A stretch of DNA of 64,000 nt from Staphylococcus argenteus. GTDB lineage: Bacteria; Bacillota; Bacilli; Staphylococcales; Staphylococcaceae. Below, piece by piece: positions 51,556-60,514 of the stretch. Each line of letters opens with the position of its first letter. The stretch's first letter is position 1. The stretch is from positions 1,488,001 through 1,552,000 of the forward strand of contig NC_016941.1 in NCBI RefSeq assembly GCF_000236925.1, in the 5' to 3' direction. Position numbers and translations under genes: made by a program. The notes beneath the pieces are model-generated. The model was not told the origin of the DNA. It did not search any database and saw only the letters and a program-made list of their open reading frames with translations.

Positions 51556-51642
51556 CAGTATTATCCTTTTGCCTGAGAGTTTCGTAATAATTACTTGCAC
51601 CTTCGGCGATAGAGTCTAACTGCTCTATTCTCTCTAATACTG
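51556..51642 (-). promoter_or_regulatory. Glycine riboswitch (gcvT motif), single aptamer
   Basis: The minus strand carries the glycine-aptamer core elements GCCGAAGGTGCAAG (51594-51607) and CTCTCAGGCAAAAGGA (about 51564-51579). An 8-bp P1 stem pairs 51635-51642 with 51556-51563. Only one aptamer is recognisable. P1 overlaps the aroK stop codon. Glycine binding should prevent the terminator and switch gcvT-gcvPA-gcvPB on. Confidence 0.92.
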
Positions 51643-52158
51643 ATCACTCGCATTTATTAAATTTAGCAATTCATAATATATTTCTGAAATTGATAGTAGA
51701 TTACTATCTAATTTCTTGAATGCGATTTCATTATATCTTAAAAACCGAGAGCAATACAAGTCATTTAATTGCTCTAATGTCTTATTGCTAGCATTCGGAC
51801 GATGTGGATCATGATTTATTCTGCTGAATAATATTTCGATTTCACAATCTAACCATATAATATTTTTTTGATTTTTCAAATAATTGAACGCATCATTACT
51901 TTCAATGATACCTCCACCCGTAGCAATAATATCAGCATTATTAACACACTCTTGTAAATATTTAAATTCAAGTTCCCTAAAATAACGTTCATCATTCTGA
52001 TTAAAGATTTCTGGAATTGTTAATTTTTGTTTGTCTTCAATATATAAATCAAGATCAACAAAATTCAAATTTTGTTTTTCTGCAACATATTTACCAATTG
52101 TTGACTTACCACTACCCATGAAACCAATTAATATAATTGGTGCTCTATTTAGCTCCAT
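51634..52158 (-). CDS. aroK: Shikimate kinase
   Basis: 174 aa P-loop kinase. Walker [13 protein letters not shown] at residues 12-23, shikimate site FVDLDLYIE and ATGGGII. Phosphorylates shikimate in aromatic amino acid synthesis. Last gene of the comG transcript; overlaps the preceding small gene by 14 nt, with GGAAGG before its ATG. Confidence 0.93.
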   Translation of the reverse strand: MELNRAPIILIGFMGSGKSTIGKYVAEKQNLNFVDLDLYIEDKQKLTIPEIFNQNDERYFRELEFKYLQECVNNADIIATGGGIIESNDAFNYLKNQKNIIWLDCEIEILFSRINHDPHRPNASNKTLEQLNDLYCSRFLRYNEIAFKKLDSNLLSISEIYYELLNLINASDQY

Positions 52159-52366
52159 GTCCTTCCCCTTCTTTCAAAAGCATAACAATCTTATTTTTAT
52201 AGTCACTTTCTAAATTATGTAATGTCTTTAATTTTAAACTATACTGACTAATATAAAAAGTGAAAATCGCAAAATAAATTGCAGTAAGCATCAATAAAAA
52301 TGGTGTAACATAGCCGTTTTGTTGTAATCTATAATATTTTATTGTTTCATTCACAACCTTTATCAA
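52145..52366 (-). CDS. Small membrane protein in the ComGG position
   Basis: 73 aa. Basic/polar N-terminus, one membrane helix (about residues 20-42), and a charged C-terminus. No prepilin motif. It lies where comGG is in the Bacillus comG operon, between comGF and aroK, so it may be a shortened ComGG, but I see no sequence signature. Confidence 0.6.
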   Translation of the reverse strand: MIKVVNETIKYYRLQQNGYVTPFLLMLTAIYFAIFTFYISQYSLKLKTLHNLESDYKNKIVMLLKEGEGHGAK

Positions 52367-52392
52367 TTTTTAACAACAGTTAACAGAGCAAC

Positions 52393-52848
52393 TTAAACAA
52401 ATAATATTTTCTTGCGTATTAATTCACCTTCTTTTAATGATATTGATATTCGCAAAGTAGCATTTTGATCTTTATTAATTGAAAAAGACAGAACATTATT
52501 TAACATCGTTATATTCCCCTTATCATTAACTGTTTTGATAATTTTATTATTCAAAAATTTATACTCAATTTGCTCGTTTGTTTTATTGATAAGGATATTA
52601 TGAGGTTTGATTTCAATTTGTTTTTTATCTATTTTTTTAAAATCATCAATTAAGTCTCTTGCAAAGAATTCAAAATCAACACTCGTTAAATCTTTGCTCT
52701 CATTTAAAAACGTCTTACTTATTTTTATCGTGTCAGGTACAATTAGCAAAATAATACTTATAGCCATCATTGCTAATATCATTTCAATTAACGAAAAAGC
52801 CTTAACTTTAATATTGAATACATTCTTTAAATTTTGAAGAATTTTCAT
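52393..52848 (-). CDS. comGF: Competence pseudopilin-like protein ComGF
   Basis: About 151 aa from the ATG at 52846-52848; a frame to 52899 is also open. Type IV pilin-like N-terminus KAFSLIEMILAMMAIS with the Glu at +5, preceded by a basic leader. Minor pseudopilin of the DNA uptake apparatus. The chosen start overlaps comGE by about 40 nt. Confidence 0.8.
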   Translation of the reverse strand: MKILQNLKNVFNIKVKAFSLIEMILAMMAISIILLIVPDTIKISKTFLNESKDLTSVDFEFFARDLIDDFKKIDKKQIEIKPHNILINKTNEQIEYKFLNNKIIKTVNDKGNITMLNNVLSFSINKDQNATLRISISLKEGELIRKKILFV

Positions 52849-53107
52849 TTGTAATTGCACAAATTTGCTTATCATCCAACTTAATAACATATTCTCCAAT
52901 TTTAACTCCTTTTTTTAGCTCATTTTTACTATTTGTGGAAGCCGCAGTTAGAATAGTCTTTGCTGCATCTATACTTTTTACTTCAATATAGAAATTCATA
53001 CGCATTTGATTCATCATTGGTATTAAAACTAAACAGATTAATCCTACTAACATAACTGCTGCCATGCTATCTAAAAAGAATGATGCTTTGAGCTTATAAT
53101 TTTTCAT
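52808..53107 (-). CDS. comGE: Competence protein ComGE
   Basis: 99 aa from the ATG at 53105-53107. One N-terminal membrane helix (FFLDSMAAVMLVGLICLVLI) with a degenerate prepilin site, typical of ComGE. Order and overlap in the comG operon support the call more than the sequence does. Overlaps comGD by 14 nt. Confidence 0.75.
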   Translation of the reverse strand: MKNYKLKASFFLDSMAAVMLVGLICLVLIPMMNQMRMNFYIEVKSIDAAKTILTAASTNSKNELKKGVKIGEYVIKLDDKQICAITNENSSKFKECIQY

Positions 53108-53540
53108 AACGAATTCTTCCTTTTTCAATATGAAATATTATTCTATAAACCTTGTTGTTTTTTTCAATCGAAATGCTCCCAAACTTATTAATGTTTCCAT
53201 GTTTATCAAAATAAATCGAATCCACTTTCGCAACATTAATTATTTTTCCAACTTTTAACTTTAAATAATAGATCTTATTTTTCTCAACTACTTTAATTGT
53301 GTCACTATTTTCATAAAATCTTACATTAATAAAACTTTGATTAGCAATTGCCTTTGATTTAATATAATTCAATTCAGTAATTAATGAAATGATATTCGAT
53401 TCATCATTGATAACTTTGAAATCTTTTAAACTATTTGATGTCATAGTCAATAGAAGAAAACAACTAACAATCATCATTACAACAACCATTTCAATAAGTG
53501 TAAATGCTTGTTGTTTTCTAATTTGCAATAGCTTCTCCAT
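53094..53540 (-). CDS. comGD: Competence pseudopilin-like protein ComGD
   Basis: 148 aa from MEKLLQIRKQQAFTLIEM. The prepilin peptidase motif QAFTLIEMVVVMM is clear. The frame opens at 53600, but the ATG at 53538-53540 gives the usual leader length. It overlaps the end of comGC by 23 nt. Confidence 0.85.
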   Translation of the reverse strand: MEKLLQIRKQQAFTLIEMVVVMMIVSCFLLLTMTSNSLKDFKVINDESNIISLITELNYIKSKAIANQSFINVRFYENSDTIKVVEKNKIYYLKLKVGKIINVAKVDSIYFDKHGNINKFGSISIEKNNKVYRIIFHIEKGRIRYEKL

Positions 53541-53829
53541 TACTAATCGATATTGTTTCACCAGATTTACATGTTTTTTGCGCCTCTTTAATAAAGCCAT
53601 CAGCTACTAATTCATCAATTGAAGAAGGATTTCTATTGTGTTTCAATGCATAAGCTTCAATTTGACTATTAACCATTTTAACTTGTGCATTACATCCAGT
53701 AGATTGGATATGCGCTGTTTGTTTCGCGATATTTGGAATAATTAAAATTAATAATAAACTTATAATTAATAGAACTAATAGCATTTCTATTAAAGTAAAT
53801 GCTTTAGCTTTTTTAATAACTTTCAACAT
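53518..53829 (-). CDS. comGC: Major competence pseudopilin ComGC
   Basis: 103 aa. Short basic leader then KAFTLIEMLLVLLIISLLLI, the class 3 prepilin signal, and two cysteines that can form a disulfide. Main subunit of the transformation pseudopilus. 14 nt after comGB. Confidence 0.92.
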   Translation of the reverse strand: MLKVIKKAKAFTLIEMLLVLLIISLLLILIIPNIAKQTAHIQSTGCNAQVKMVNSQIEAYALKHNRNPSSIDELVADGFIKEAQKTCKSGETISISNGEAIAN

Positions 53830-53843
53830 ATATTAAACCTCCA

Positions 53844-54923
53844 CTAATTAATACTTTGCATCATTTGGAACATTGGTAGCATTATTACTAAATAAATTGC
53901 AACAATAAAAAGCCCTAAGATTAAAAATAAAATTGGTTGTATAAATTGAGTTTGACGAATCGCTTTATCTTCAATTTGTTTCACTAAAATTTGAGAGTAT
54001 AATCTAAGCTCAACTTCTAATTTCCCTCTTTTTTCACCTTGCTGTATAAACTTTATCAATTGTGGTTTAAAGCACTTTAAATTTGATAAAATTTCTGGTA
54101 ACCCATGTCCTTTTTCTGAATATGTTAATAAATATTCACCTAAAAATTGTCTGAATGGATCACTACTATGATTGATATAAACATCAACGATAGATTGGAG
54201 TGTAATACCATTTTTATAGAATAAAACTAATTCATTTGTAACAAAATATGTTTTGAACAACTTATAATAACTGGATAAAATTGGCATCTTCATCATAAAG
54301 TTGATTTTATATAACATCGTTAGCCTGTTATAAATTAATTTTATTGAGGTGGTTAAAATTAAAATAAGAAAAATTGTTATTAAAATTAATGAGGGTAAAC
54401 TTGAGATAAAAAAGGAAAGTGCTTTTTTAAATGTTGATAATTTAATATTCATTGAAGTATATAGTTGTTGGAATTGTGGAATAACAGTGATATTCAACAT
54501 CATAATCATTCCTATAAATACTGAAACTAACACTAAGGGATATTGCAAAGTTTTTAATAATCTTTGCTCGGATTTTCTATTTATTTTCATAAATTTCACT
54601 GTTTCATCTAAGATATCTACAATATTACCAAACCTTTCTGCTAAGTAAATTTGCATTACTATAGTATCACTATAGCCTAACATGGCTAGTATTTTGCTAC
54701 ACGATGCACCATTTGAAATTTCGCTAAGAATTTTTGACGATAGTTCTTTATCTTTATATTTAATTTGAAGGTTTAGAAACTGAAAGCTTTGATATAATGT
54801 GAACCCATATTGTAGTAAATTCTTTAAATTTACAATTAACTCTATTTGTTGTGCTTTGTTTAATTGTTGTTTCTTAGAATATTTTTTAAATATACGTATC
54901 CATTGTACTTTCACAAATGACAC
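53844..54923 (-). CDS. comGB: Competence membrane platform protein ComGB
   Basis: 359 aa GspF/PilC-like protein with three membrane segments (about residues 120-140, 165-200 and 325-350) and two repeats of the T2SF domain (LLQYGFTLYQSFQFL, LFYKNGITLQSIVDVY). Overlaps comGA by 38 nt; a slightly later start is possible. Confidence 0.9.
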   Translation of the reverse strand: MSFVKVQWIRIFKKYSKKQQLNKAQQIELIVNLKNLLQYGFTLYQSFQFLNLQIKYKDKELSSKILSEISNGASCSKILAMLGYSDTIVMQIYLAERFGNIVDILDETVKFMKINRKSEQRLLKTLQYPLVLVSVFIGMIMMLNITVIPQFQQLYTSMNIKLSTFKKALSFFISSLPSLILITIFLILILTTSIKLIYNRLTMLYKINFMMKMPILSSYYKLFKTYFVTNELVLFYKNGITLQSIVDVYINHSSDPFRQFLGEYLLTYSEKGHGLPEILSNLKCFKPQLIKFIQQGEKRGKLEVELRLYSQILVKQIEDKAIRQTQFIQPILFLILGLFIVAIYLVIMLPMFQMMQSIN

Positions 54924-55860
54924 CTGCTTTTGTCATATCATCAAGCTTTGTTTCTAGTTTTTTAAATGAGGTAGGTAGTGAATGATTATGCGAGAAGAAA
55001 TACTGAAGTTGTTGTTGTGATAAAATTTCACACACTAATTGTCGTTGCTGTTTAATTGTAGTAACAAGTCTTTGATTTATAATTAAATTAGTTGCTTGTA
55101 TTAGTTCTTGTACTGAAATCCCCATTTCTAGTAATCTTAAAATTGCACCTTTACAATCTGTTGCATGTAAGGTAGTGAGTACTAGATGACCACTTAAACT
55201 TGCTTGGATGACACATTTAGCTACTTCTTTATCTCTAATTTCCCCTATAAGAATAACATCTGGGTCACACCTTAATATCGCTTTAAATGAATTGACATAG
55301 TTAATCCCCGCTTTTTCATTTACGTTTATTTGAACTATTCCAGGAATTTGCATTTCTACTGGGTCTTCAATAGATATAACATTTAAGTTTAACGCTTTGT
55401 TAGCGTATGAGACCATTTGATACATTAAAGTACTTTTACCTGAACCCGTCGGACCACTAAATAACAATAAGCCTTGTTTCTTATTCATTAAATGTTTAAA
55501 ATCATTAAATTTATATGTTGATTTAGTTTGTTTAAAATATTGAGGAACTATTCTTATCACACAACTTTCTTGACCAAGTGATAATGGCAATGTTGAAATT
55601 CTTAAAAAATAAATTTTATTAAAATGGTAGCTATAACGACCACTCTGAGCAACTTGTTGCGTAGATACATCGAGACCAGCTTGAAATTTCATATAAACTA
55701 ATAGCTTTTGATAAATACTATTTCCAATTTCTTCATACTGTTCCAAATTGTCATTTATACGAAATTTAATACTCACTTCATTATGAACAGGAATAAAATG
55801 GACATCACTCGCTTTCATTACTATCGCTTTGTTGATTATCTCTTGAAATAATATCTTCAT
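54886..55860 (-). CDS. comGA: Competence traffic ATPase ComGA
   Basis: 324 aa secretion ATPase. Walker A SGPTGSGKSTLMYQM, Asp box ISIEDPVEMQI, Walker B DPDVILIGEIRD and His box LVLTTLHATD. Powers pseudopilus assembly. First gene of comGABCDEF. Its ribosome site lies inside a hairpin (separate entry). comG is SigH-dependent in S. aureus; I could not pick the SigH promoter. Confidence 0.94.
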   Translation of the reverse strand: MKILFQEIINKAIVMKASDVHFIPVHNEVSIKFRINDNLEQYEEIGNSIYQKLLVYMKFQAGLDVSTQQVAQSGRYSYHFNKIYFLRISTLPLSLGQESCVIRIVPQYFKQTKSTYKFNDFKHLMNKKQGLLLFSGPTGSGKSTLMYQMVSYANKALNLNVISIEDPVEMQIPGIVQINVNEKAGINYVNSFKAILRCDPDVILIGEIRDKEVAKCVIQASLSGHLVLTTLHATDCKGAILRLLEMGISVQELIQATNLIINQRLVTTIKQQRQLVCEILSQQQLQYFFSHNHSLPTSFKKLETKLDDMTKAGVICESTMDTYI

Positions 55861-55863
55861 AAA

Positions 55864-55897
55864 AATACCTCCTACATATATTCACGTAGAAGGTGTT
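55864..55897 (-). promoter_or_regulatory. Hairpin enclosing the comGA ribosome binding site
   Basis: On the minus strand AACACCTTCTAC pairs with GTAGGAGGTATT (55864-55897) with one mismatch and one G-U. The second arm holds AGGAGG, the comGA ribosome site, and is followed by TTTTT, so it may also end the upstream transcript. Confidence 0.55.
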
Positions 55898-55911
55898 TTT
55901 ATTACTCTATT

Positions 55912-56535
55912 TTATCCATGTAAAAATGGATTTAATTGTTCATTTTCAACTGTCGTGTATGGTCCATGTCCAGGAAATAAAGGTAGATCATCTTCTAATT
56001 CAAAAATTTTATCTTGAATGGAATCAACTAATGTTTCGTAATCCCCTTTATATAAATCGGTACGACCAATACCATTATTAAATAATGTATCCCCAACAAC
56101 AGCAAACTCATCGAATACATATGTTAAACTTCCTGGTGAATGTCCAGGAGTGTGTAATACATTAAACTTAAACCCTGAGATTTCTACATTGCCTTCATCG
56201 AGCTTTTCTGGATTTACTTTACTCGTAATAACTGGTAGTCCATACTGTTTAAATTTATCTGCGCCGTTTTTAACTGGATCCTTTAAAAAATCAAACTCTG
56301 ATTCATGCATGTATACTGGCACATTATAACGTTCAACGATATCGTCAATAGCACCAATATGATCAAAGTGAGCATGTGTAAGTAATATTGCTTTCAAAGG
56401 TTTATTAATTTGATTTAATTTTTTAATGATTTTATCACTTTCGCTTGATGGATCTACTAAAATAACAGCTTTATCATTTTCGATGAAATACGTATTTGTG
56501 TCAACAAACCCTAATGTTAAGTTTGATATTCTCAT
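55912..56535 (-). CDS. MBL-fold metallo-hydrolase (glyoxalase II-like)
   Basis: 207 aa. Zinc ligands THAHFDHIGA, HTPGHSPG, GDTLF and FPGHGPYTT. Similar to YqgX, a probable hydroxyacylglutathione-hydrolase-like thiolesterase; since the genus uses bacillithiol, the substrate may be a bacillithiol ester (inference). Overlaps the preceding gene by 4 nt. Confidence 0.88.
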   Translation of the reverse strand: MRISNLTLGFVDTNTYFIENDKAVILVDPSSESDKIIKKLNQINKPLKAILLTHAHFDHIGAIDDIVERYNVPVYMHESEFDFLKDPVKNGADKFKQYGLPVITSKVNPEKLDEGNVEISGFKFNVLHTPGHSPGSLTYVFDEFAVVGDTLFNNGIGRTDLYKGDYETLVDSIQDKIFELEDDLPLFPGHGPYTTVENEQLNPFLHG

Positions 56536-56861
56536 GCGTTTTCACCACTATTTTTTAAATGTTTTTGTACTGATGTAATTTTATCATTCATCTGTCTAGA
56601 CTTGTCACGTCGATCATCAATTCGTATATTAGTACAAACTCTACTCAAACCTTTATCAAACGGTAATTCATGAATAGCCTGGACAACCTCTAGTAAATCG
56701 CTTAATTCGCCTTCGATTAATGTATTCATAGGAGTTAATTGAAAATCAATTTTTCCCATATCTTTATACTCTTGAAGTTTTCTTTGAATATCAGCAATAT
56801 ATTTACTAACACTTGGACCTTCAGTTCCAACTGGAATAACAACTACATCAACAATAGCCAT
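56532..56861 (-). CDS. MTH1187/YqgV-family thiamine-binding protein
   Basis: 109 aa. Ferredoxin-like fold; IPVGTEGPSVSKYIADIQ and LTPMNTLIEGEL are the family motifs. Reported members bind thiamine; role unclear. Overlaps glcK by 1 nt and the MBL gene by 4 nt. Confidence 0.85.
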   Translation of the reverse strand: MAIVDVVVIPVGTEGPSVSKYIADIQRKLQEYKDMGKIDFQLTPMNTLIEGELSDLLEVVQAIHELPFDKGLSRVCTNIRIDDRRDKSRQMNDKITSVQKHLKNSGENA

Positions 56862-57847
56862 TATTTTACCCCCTCTTTATCTAATACATATGTTTTAATT
56901 AAACCTGCTGCACCAGTAATGCCAGCATCGTTACCTAACTTTGCTTGTACGATTTCAGTTTCAAATTGTGCCGGTTTAAATGTTAAATTATGATATTCCG
57001 TTTTAATATTTTCAATTAAAATAGGTCCTGCCGTCGACATCCCTCCGCCAAGTACAATGTATTTAGGGTTACTAGTTACACTAATAATACTACATAAATA
57101 TCCAATATAGTTTGCTACTTTTTCAGTTATAAAAATACAGAACTGATCTCCCGCTTTAGCAGCATCGAAAACAGCTTTAGCCGTAACTTTATTCTCTTTA
57201 ATTAATTCTAAAATTGAAGATCTAAAAGTTAATTTTGGATAGTAGAAATTAACTAAATTGACAACACCTGTAGCAGATGCAACCGTTTCAATGCAGCCAG
57301 AACGGCCACAATTACATTTGAATCGTTGATCAAAATCAGCTCTAAAATGTCCGATTTCTGCACCAGAACCATTATGTCCATGAACGATTTCACCATTTGA
57401 AATGATACCTCCACCTAGACCTGTTCCAAGTGTAATTGCTACAACATCATCAGCACCTTCACCAGCACCTTTATGTTTTTCTCCTAAAGCAGCAATGTTT
57501 GCGTCATTATCTACAAAAACTGGACACTCAACAAACTGTTCAAATATTTCACGCACATTTACTTTTCCTGGCCAGTATAAATTAACTGCGCCGTTAACTG
57601 TGCCATTTTCAAAGTCAACTGGACCTGGCACACCTATTCCTACGCCTAGCACGTTAGAAAAGTCATAATTATTGGCATCAACTTGTTCAACAAATGAATC
57701 ATAGATACCTTTTAATAGTGTATACCCTGTACTATCAGTTGTATCTGTGTGGATTGACCATTTATGTAATTGTTCTAATTCAGGTGTAAAAATCCCTAAT
57801 TTACAAGTTGTTCCGCCTACATCAGCTGCTAAAATAATTTTTGTCAT
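56861..57847 (-). CDS. glcK: Glucokinase (ROK family)
   Basis: 328 aa. ATP site [13 protein letters not shown], catalytic Asp in [15 protein letters not shown] zinc motif [14 protein letters not shown]. Phosphorylates free glucose, for example that released by MalA. Overlaps the YqgQ-like gene by 1 nt. Confidence 0.93.
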   Translation of the reverse strand: MTKIILAADVGGTTCKLGIFTPELEQLHKWSIHTDTTDSTGYTLLKGIYDSFVEQVDANNYDFSNVLGVGIGVPGPVDFENGTVNGAVNLYWPGKVNVREIFEQFVECPVFVDNDANIAALGEKHKGAGEGADDVVAITLGTGLGGGIISNGEIVHGHNGSGAEIGHFRADFDQRFKCNCGRSGCIETVASATGVVNLVNFYYPKLTFRSSILELIKENKVTAKAVFDAAKAGDQFCIFITEKVANYIGYLCSIISVTSNPKYIVLGGGMSTAGPILIENIKTEYHNLTFKPAQFETEIVQAKLGNDAGITGAAGLIKTYVLDKEGVK

Positions 57848-58047
57848 TACTGTTCATTCCTTCTCTGATTAATTATCAACGTACATTTCAAATATTCTTC
57901 CTTGGATATAAGTTCATATTGATATAGTGATGAAATTTCTTGCTGAATCATTTCATACATATCTTGTGGATTTTTAAAATATATCAGAAATCCGTAACTT
58001 TTCAATAATTGTTGCACATCATAAAAGTTATTTATTTTTCGACTCAT
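57847..58047 (-). CDS. YqgQ-like protein (DUF910)
   Basis: 66 aa. [18 protein letters not shown] fits the small helical YqgQ family, found beside glucokinase and rhomboid in Bacillus too. Function unknown. Overlaps both neighbours (20 nt with the rhomboid gene). Confidence 0.85.
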   Translation of the reverse strand: MSRKINNFYDVQQLLKSYGFLIYFKNPQDMYEMIQQEISSLYQYELISKEEYLKCTLIINQRRNEQ

Positions 58048-59491
58048 GTGATTTAGTCAACTCTTTTTCTAAGTTAATATAATCTGTATTTTTAGGATCT
58101 GTATTCAATGCTTTACGCACATATTTTAATGCTTTTCCATCATCATTTAATGAACGATTTGCAATTGCTAACTCAAAATTTAAAATTCCAGATTTAGGAA
58201 ACATTCTAAGTCCTCTCTCCCATTCAGTCATGCCTTCAGATTTAGAGTTTTGAGTTGCCATAATCATGCCACTTAAGTAATAAGTCTGATCGTCTGCATA
58301 GTTTTTATTAATTGTTTGTTTAACAATATTTTGGGCATTATCATAATTACCATTAAGCATATCATCCTTAATTAGCTTATTATAAATATTATCTTCTTTA
58401 ATTGTAAATATTCTAATTTGAAGAGCTATAAATATAACTAACAATGCTATAAGTAAAATCCAAAATAGTTTACGATTTACATTAAAGTAATAGCCAATTA
58501 ATGTTATTAATAAACCACCTACGAAACCACCAATATGTGCTACGATATTGATATTGGACATAAATAATGACACACCAATCAAGATTACTAATGCTATCAT
58601 TAACTGTCCTAACATTTTTTTATTAAATGTTTTAGAAACATACATCATCGCAAAAATTGCCCCAATTAATCCAAATATCGCGCCACTTGCACCAACAGAT
58701 ATGGTTGTCGTATTGAACGATAAGGATACAAAGTTACCAAATAATCCTGCTATAAAATAAATACCTAGCATTCTCCATGAACCAATAATTGCTTCGACTA
58801 TTTTACCAAAAATAAACAACGAAAGCATATTCATAAGTATATGTTCGAAACTAAAATGTAAAAACATAGATGTTATAATTCTATACCATTCACCATGCAC
58901 GACATTAAAATGCACAAGTCCGCCAACATCTAATAGTTTTACATCAGAAAAATTATTTAAATATAAAATCATACATAACCATATTAAGACATTAACAAAT
59001 ATTAACATGTATGTTGCCGGTGAAAACTTCTGCATATATTTATCTAAAAAATTATCAGTTAATACTTTACGTTTATAAAACATATATGTTTTTTTATCAT
59101 TATCTTCAGAAATCATTTTAGCTAAAATAAAATTCGGCATTTGCTTAATTAAATCATTAGTGTTTCTTATAATATTAAATTTAATTTTAATCGGCGCAAC
59201 TTCATTTAATTGTTCTTCTGAGAATGACGCTTCTGTAAAATAGTAAAATTCAAAACTTTGTGGTTCAAAAGATATAAATTCAGCGATTTCTTTTTTATGA
59301 TCTAGAACTTTCGCTTTATCGAAGCGCATTTCCTGAGTAGAATTTATGTGTTGCTTAAAAATAACTATTTGTTTTTTTCTTTTATGTGCTAACCAAATTT
59401 CTTGGTCATCTTTCTCCCTACTGACGATATCGAAATTTAAATACCTAATCCAATAATAAATTGTCTTCCAAAATTGTTTGTCTATGTTCAT
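58028..59491 (-). CDS. Rhomboid intramembrane serine protease (GluP/YqgP-like)
   Basis: 487 aa. A cytosolic N-terminal domain (1-155) is followed by about seven membrane helices with catalytic Ser269 in GASGAIFG and His319 in AHIGGFVGG, then a C-terminal TPR-like region (about 385-480). Same order as Bacillus GluP, which cleaves membrane proteins with FtsH. Confidence 0.92.
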   Translation of the reverse strand: MNIDKQFWKTIYYWIRYLNFDIVSREKDDQEIWLAHKRKKQIVIFKQHINSTQEMRFDKAKVLDHKKEIAEFISFEPQSFEFYYFTEASFSEEQLNEVAPIKIKFNIIRNTNDLIKQMPNFILAKMISEDNDKKTYMFYKRKVLTDNFLDKYMQKFSPATYMLIFVNVLIWLCMILYLNNFSDVKLLDVGGLVHFNVVHGEWYRIITSMFLHFSFEHILMNMLSLFIFGKIVEAIIGSWRMLGIYFIAGLFGNFVSLSFNTTTISVGASGAIFGLIGAIFAMMYVSKTFNKKMLGQLMIALVILIGVSLFMSNINIVAHIGGFVGGLLITLIGYYFNVNRKLFWILLIALLVIFIALQIRIFTIKEDNIYNKLIKDDMLNGNYDNAQNIVKQTINKNYADDQTYYLSGMIMATQNSKSEGMTEWERGLRMFPKSGILNFELAIANRSLNDDGKALKYVRKALNTDPKNTDYINLEKELTKSHESKNK

Positions 59492-59502
59492 TTAGTCCTC
59501 CA

Positions 59503-60042
59503 CTATGCTGATTTATATATAATCAGTTTATCGACTGCTTGATCAAATGATTCTGGTTCAAAAGATGTTAATTGAAAATCATATAGTAAGCTTATTGTCT
59601 TCGTCTGGTATTCAGCTAAAAATTTATCATAATAGCCACCACCGTACCCTATCCTATATCCATCATTTTGAAAACCAACACCAGGCACAACAACTAAATC
59701 CAAGGCGTTTGTAATTTCACCTTCTGAAGTCGAAAAATAAATCCCCTTGTTATCAACTTCAATGTCGTCTAGATTAAATATTTCTTTAAAAGTCATTTGA
59801 CGATTTGAATAATCCATTTCTGGTACAAAAACACGTTTATGTTGTTTTAAGGCATGCGAAATGATTGAGAAAGTATCAACCTCATGTTTGAATGCAAGAA
59901 ACAATGCAATTGACTTTGCCTCTTTATATTCACTTGTTTCAAAAAAATTATTAGCTAGCCATGTGTCGGCCTTTTGCTTTTCATTTTTATTAAAGTTTTT
60001 CATTTTATGTAAAATTGTTTGCCTAATCTCTTTTTTAGTCAC
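59503..60042 (-). CDS. 5-formyltetrahydrofolate cyclo-ligase
   Basis: 179 aa. Substrate/ATP motifs VVPGVGFQNDGYRIGYGGGYYDKFL. Converts 5-formyl-THF to methenyl-THF, part of the one-carbon pool fed by glycine cleavage. The GTG at 60040-60042 fits family length and lies 5 nt after GGGTGAT; an ATG upstream at 60063 is open too. Confidence 0.9.
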   Translation of the reverse strand: MTKKEIRQTILHKMKNFNKNEKQKADTWLANNFFETSEYKEAKSIALFLAFKHEVDTFSIISHALKQHKRVFVPEMDYSNRQMTFKEIFNLDDIEVDNKGIYFSTSEGEITNALDLVVVPGVGFQNDGYRIGYGGGYYDKFLAEYQTKTISLLYDFQLTSFEPESFDQAVDKLIIYKSA

Positions 60043-60185
60043 ATCATCACCCACTTTATTCATTACTATTATATCGTTTATAACTATTCATGTCATTAAG
60101 TTGTCCTATTGAATTATGCGACAATTCTAAAATTATTTACATAATTCATTTAATTAATCTAATACGTTGTCACAAAGTACAAATA

Positions 60186-60225
60186 AAAAGGTGAAACCTC
60201 GTTTAATTGAGATTTCACCTTTTTT
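60186..60225 (-). terminator. rpmG terminator
   Basis: AAAAAGGTGAAA pairs with TTTCACCTTTTT around a small loop, with T-run on both ends. Confidence 0.85.
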
Positions 60226-60253
60226 ATTGTTATTTAAATTTAAAATTCAATGA

Positions 60254-60403
60254 TTATTTAGTTTCACGGTGTAAAGTTTGTTTGTTTTCACGTGAACAGA
60301 ACTTTTTCATTTCAACACGTTCTGGGTTATTTCTTTTGTTTTTAGTTGTAATGTAGTTTCTGTCACCACATTCCGTACAAGCTAATGTTACGTTTACGCG
60401 CAT
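60254..60403 (-). CDS. rpmG: 50S ribosomal protein L33
   Basis: 49 aa. Reads [20 protein letters not shown] and ends [15 protein letters not shown], the L33 pattern. First zinc pair CTEC is intact; the second pair keeps only one Cys (CSRE instead of CxxC), so three of four ligands remain. AGGAGGAAG precedes the ATG at 60401-60403. Confidence 0.94.
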
Positions 60404-60441
60404 GGTTCTTCCTCCTTATCATTTCTAAATACGACTTTATT

Positions 60442-60469
60442 ATTATACCAACATCTATAATATTTGCAA
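60442..60469 (-). promoter_or_regulatory. rpmG promoter
   Basis: TTGCAA (60464-60469) and TATAAT (60442-60447) on the minus strand, 16 bp apart, about 40 nt before the rpmG start. Confidence 0.65.
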
Positions 60470-60514
60470 AGTTAAAATTTTACAACCATGTGCATATCTA
60501 GTAGTCATTAAGCT

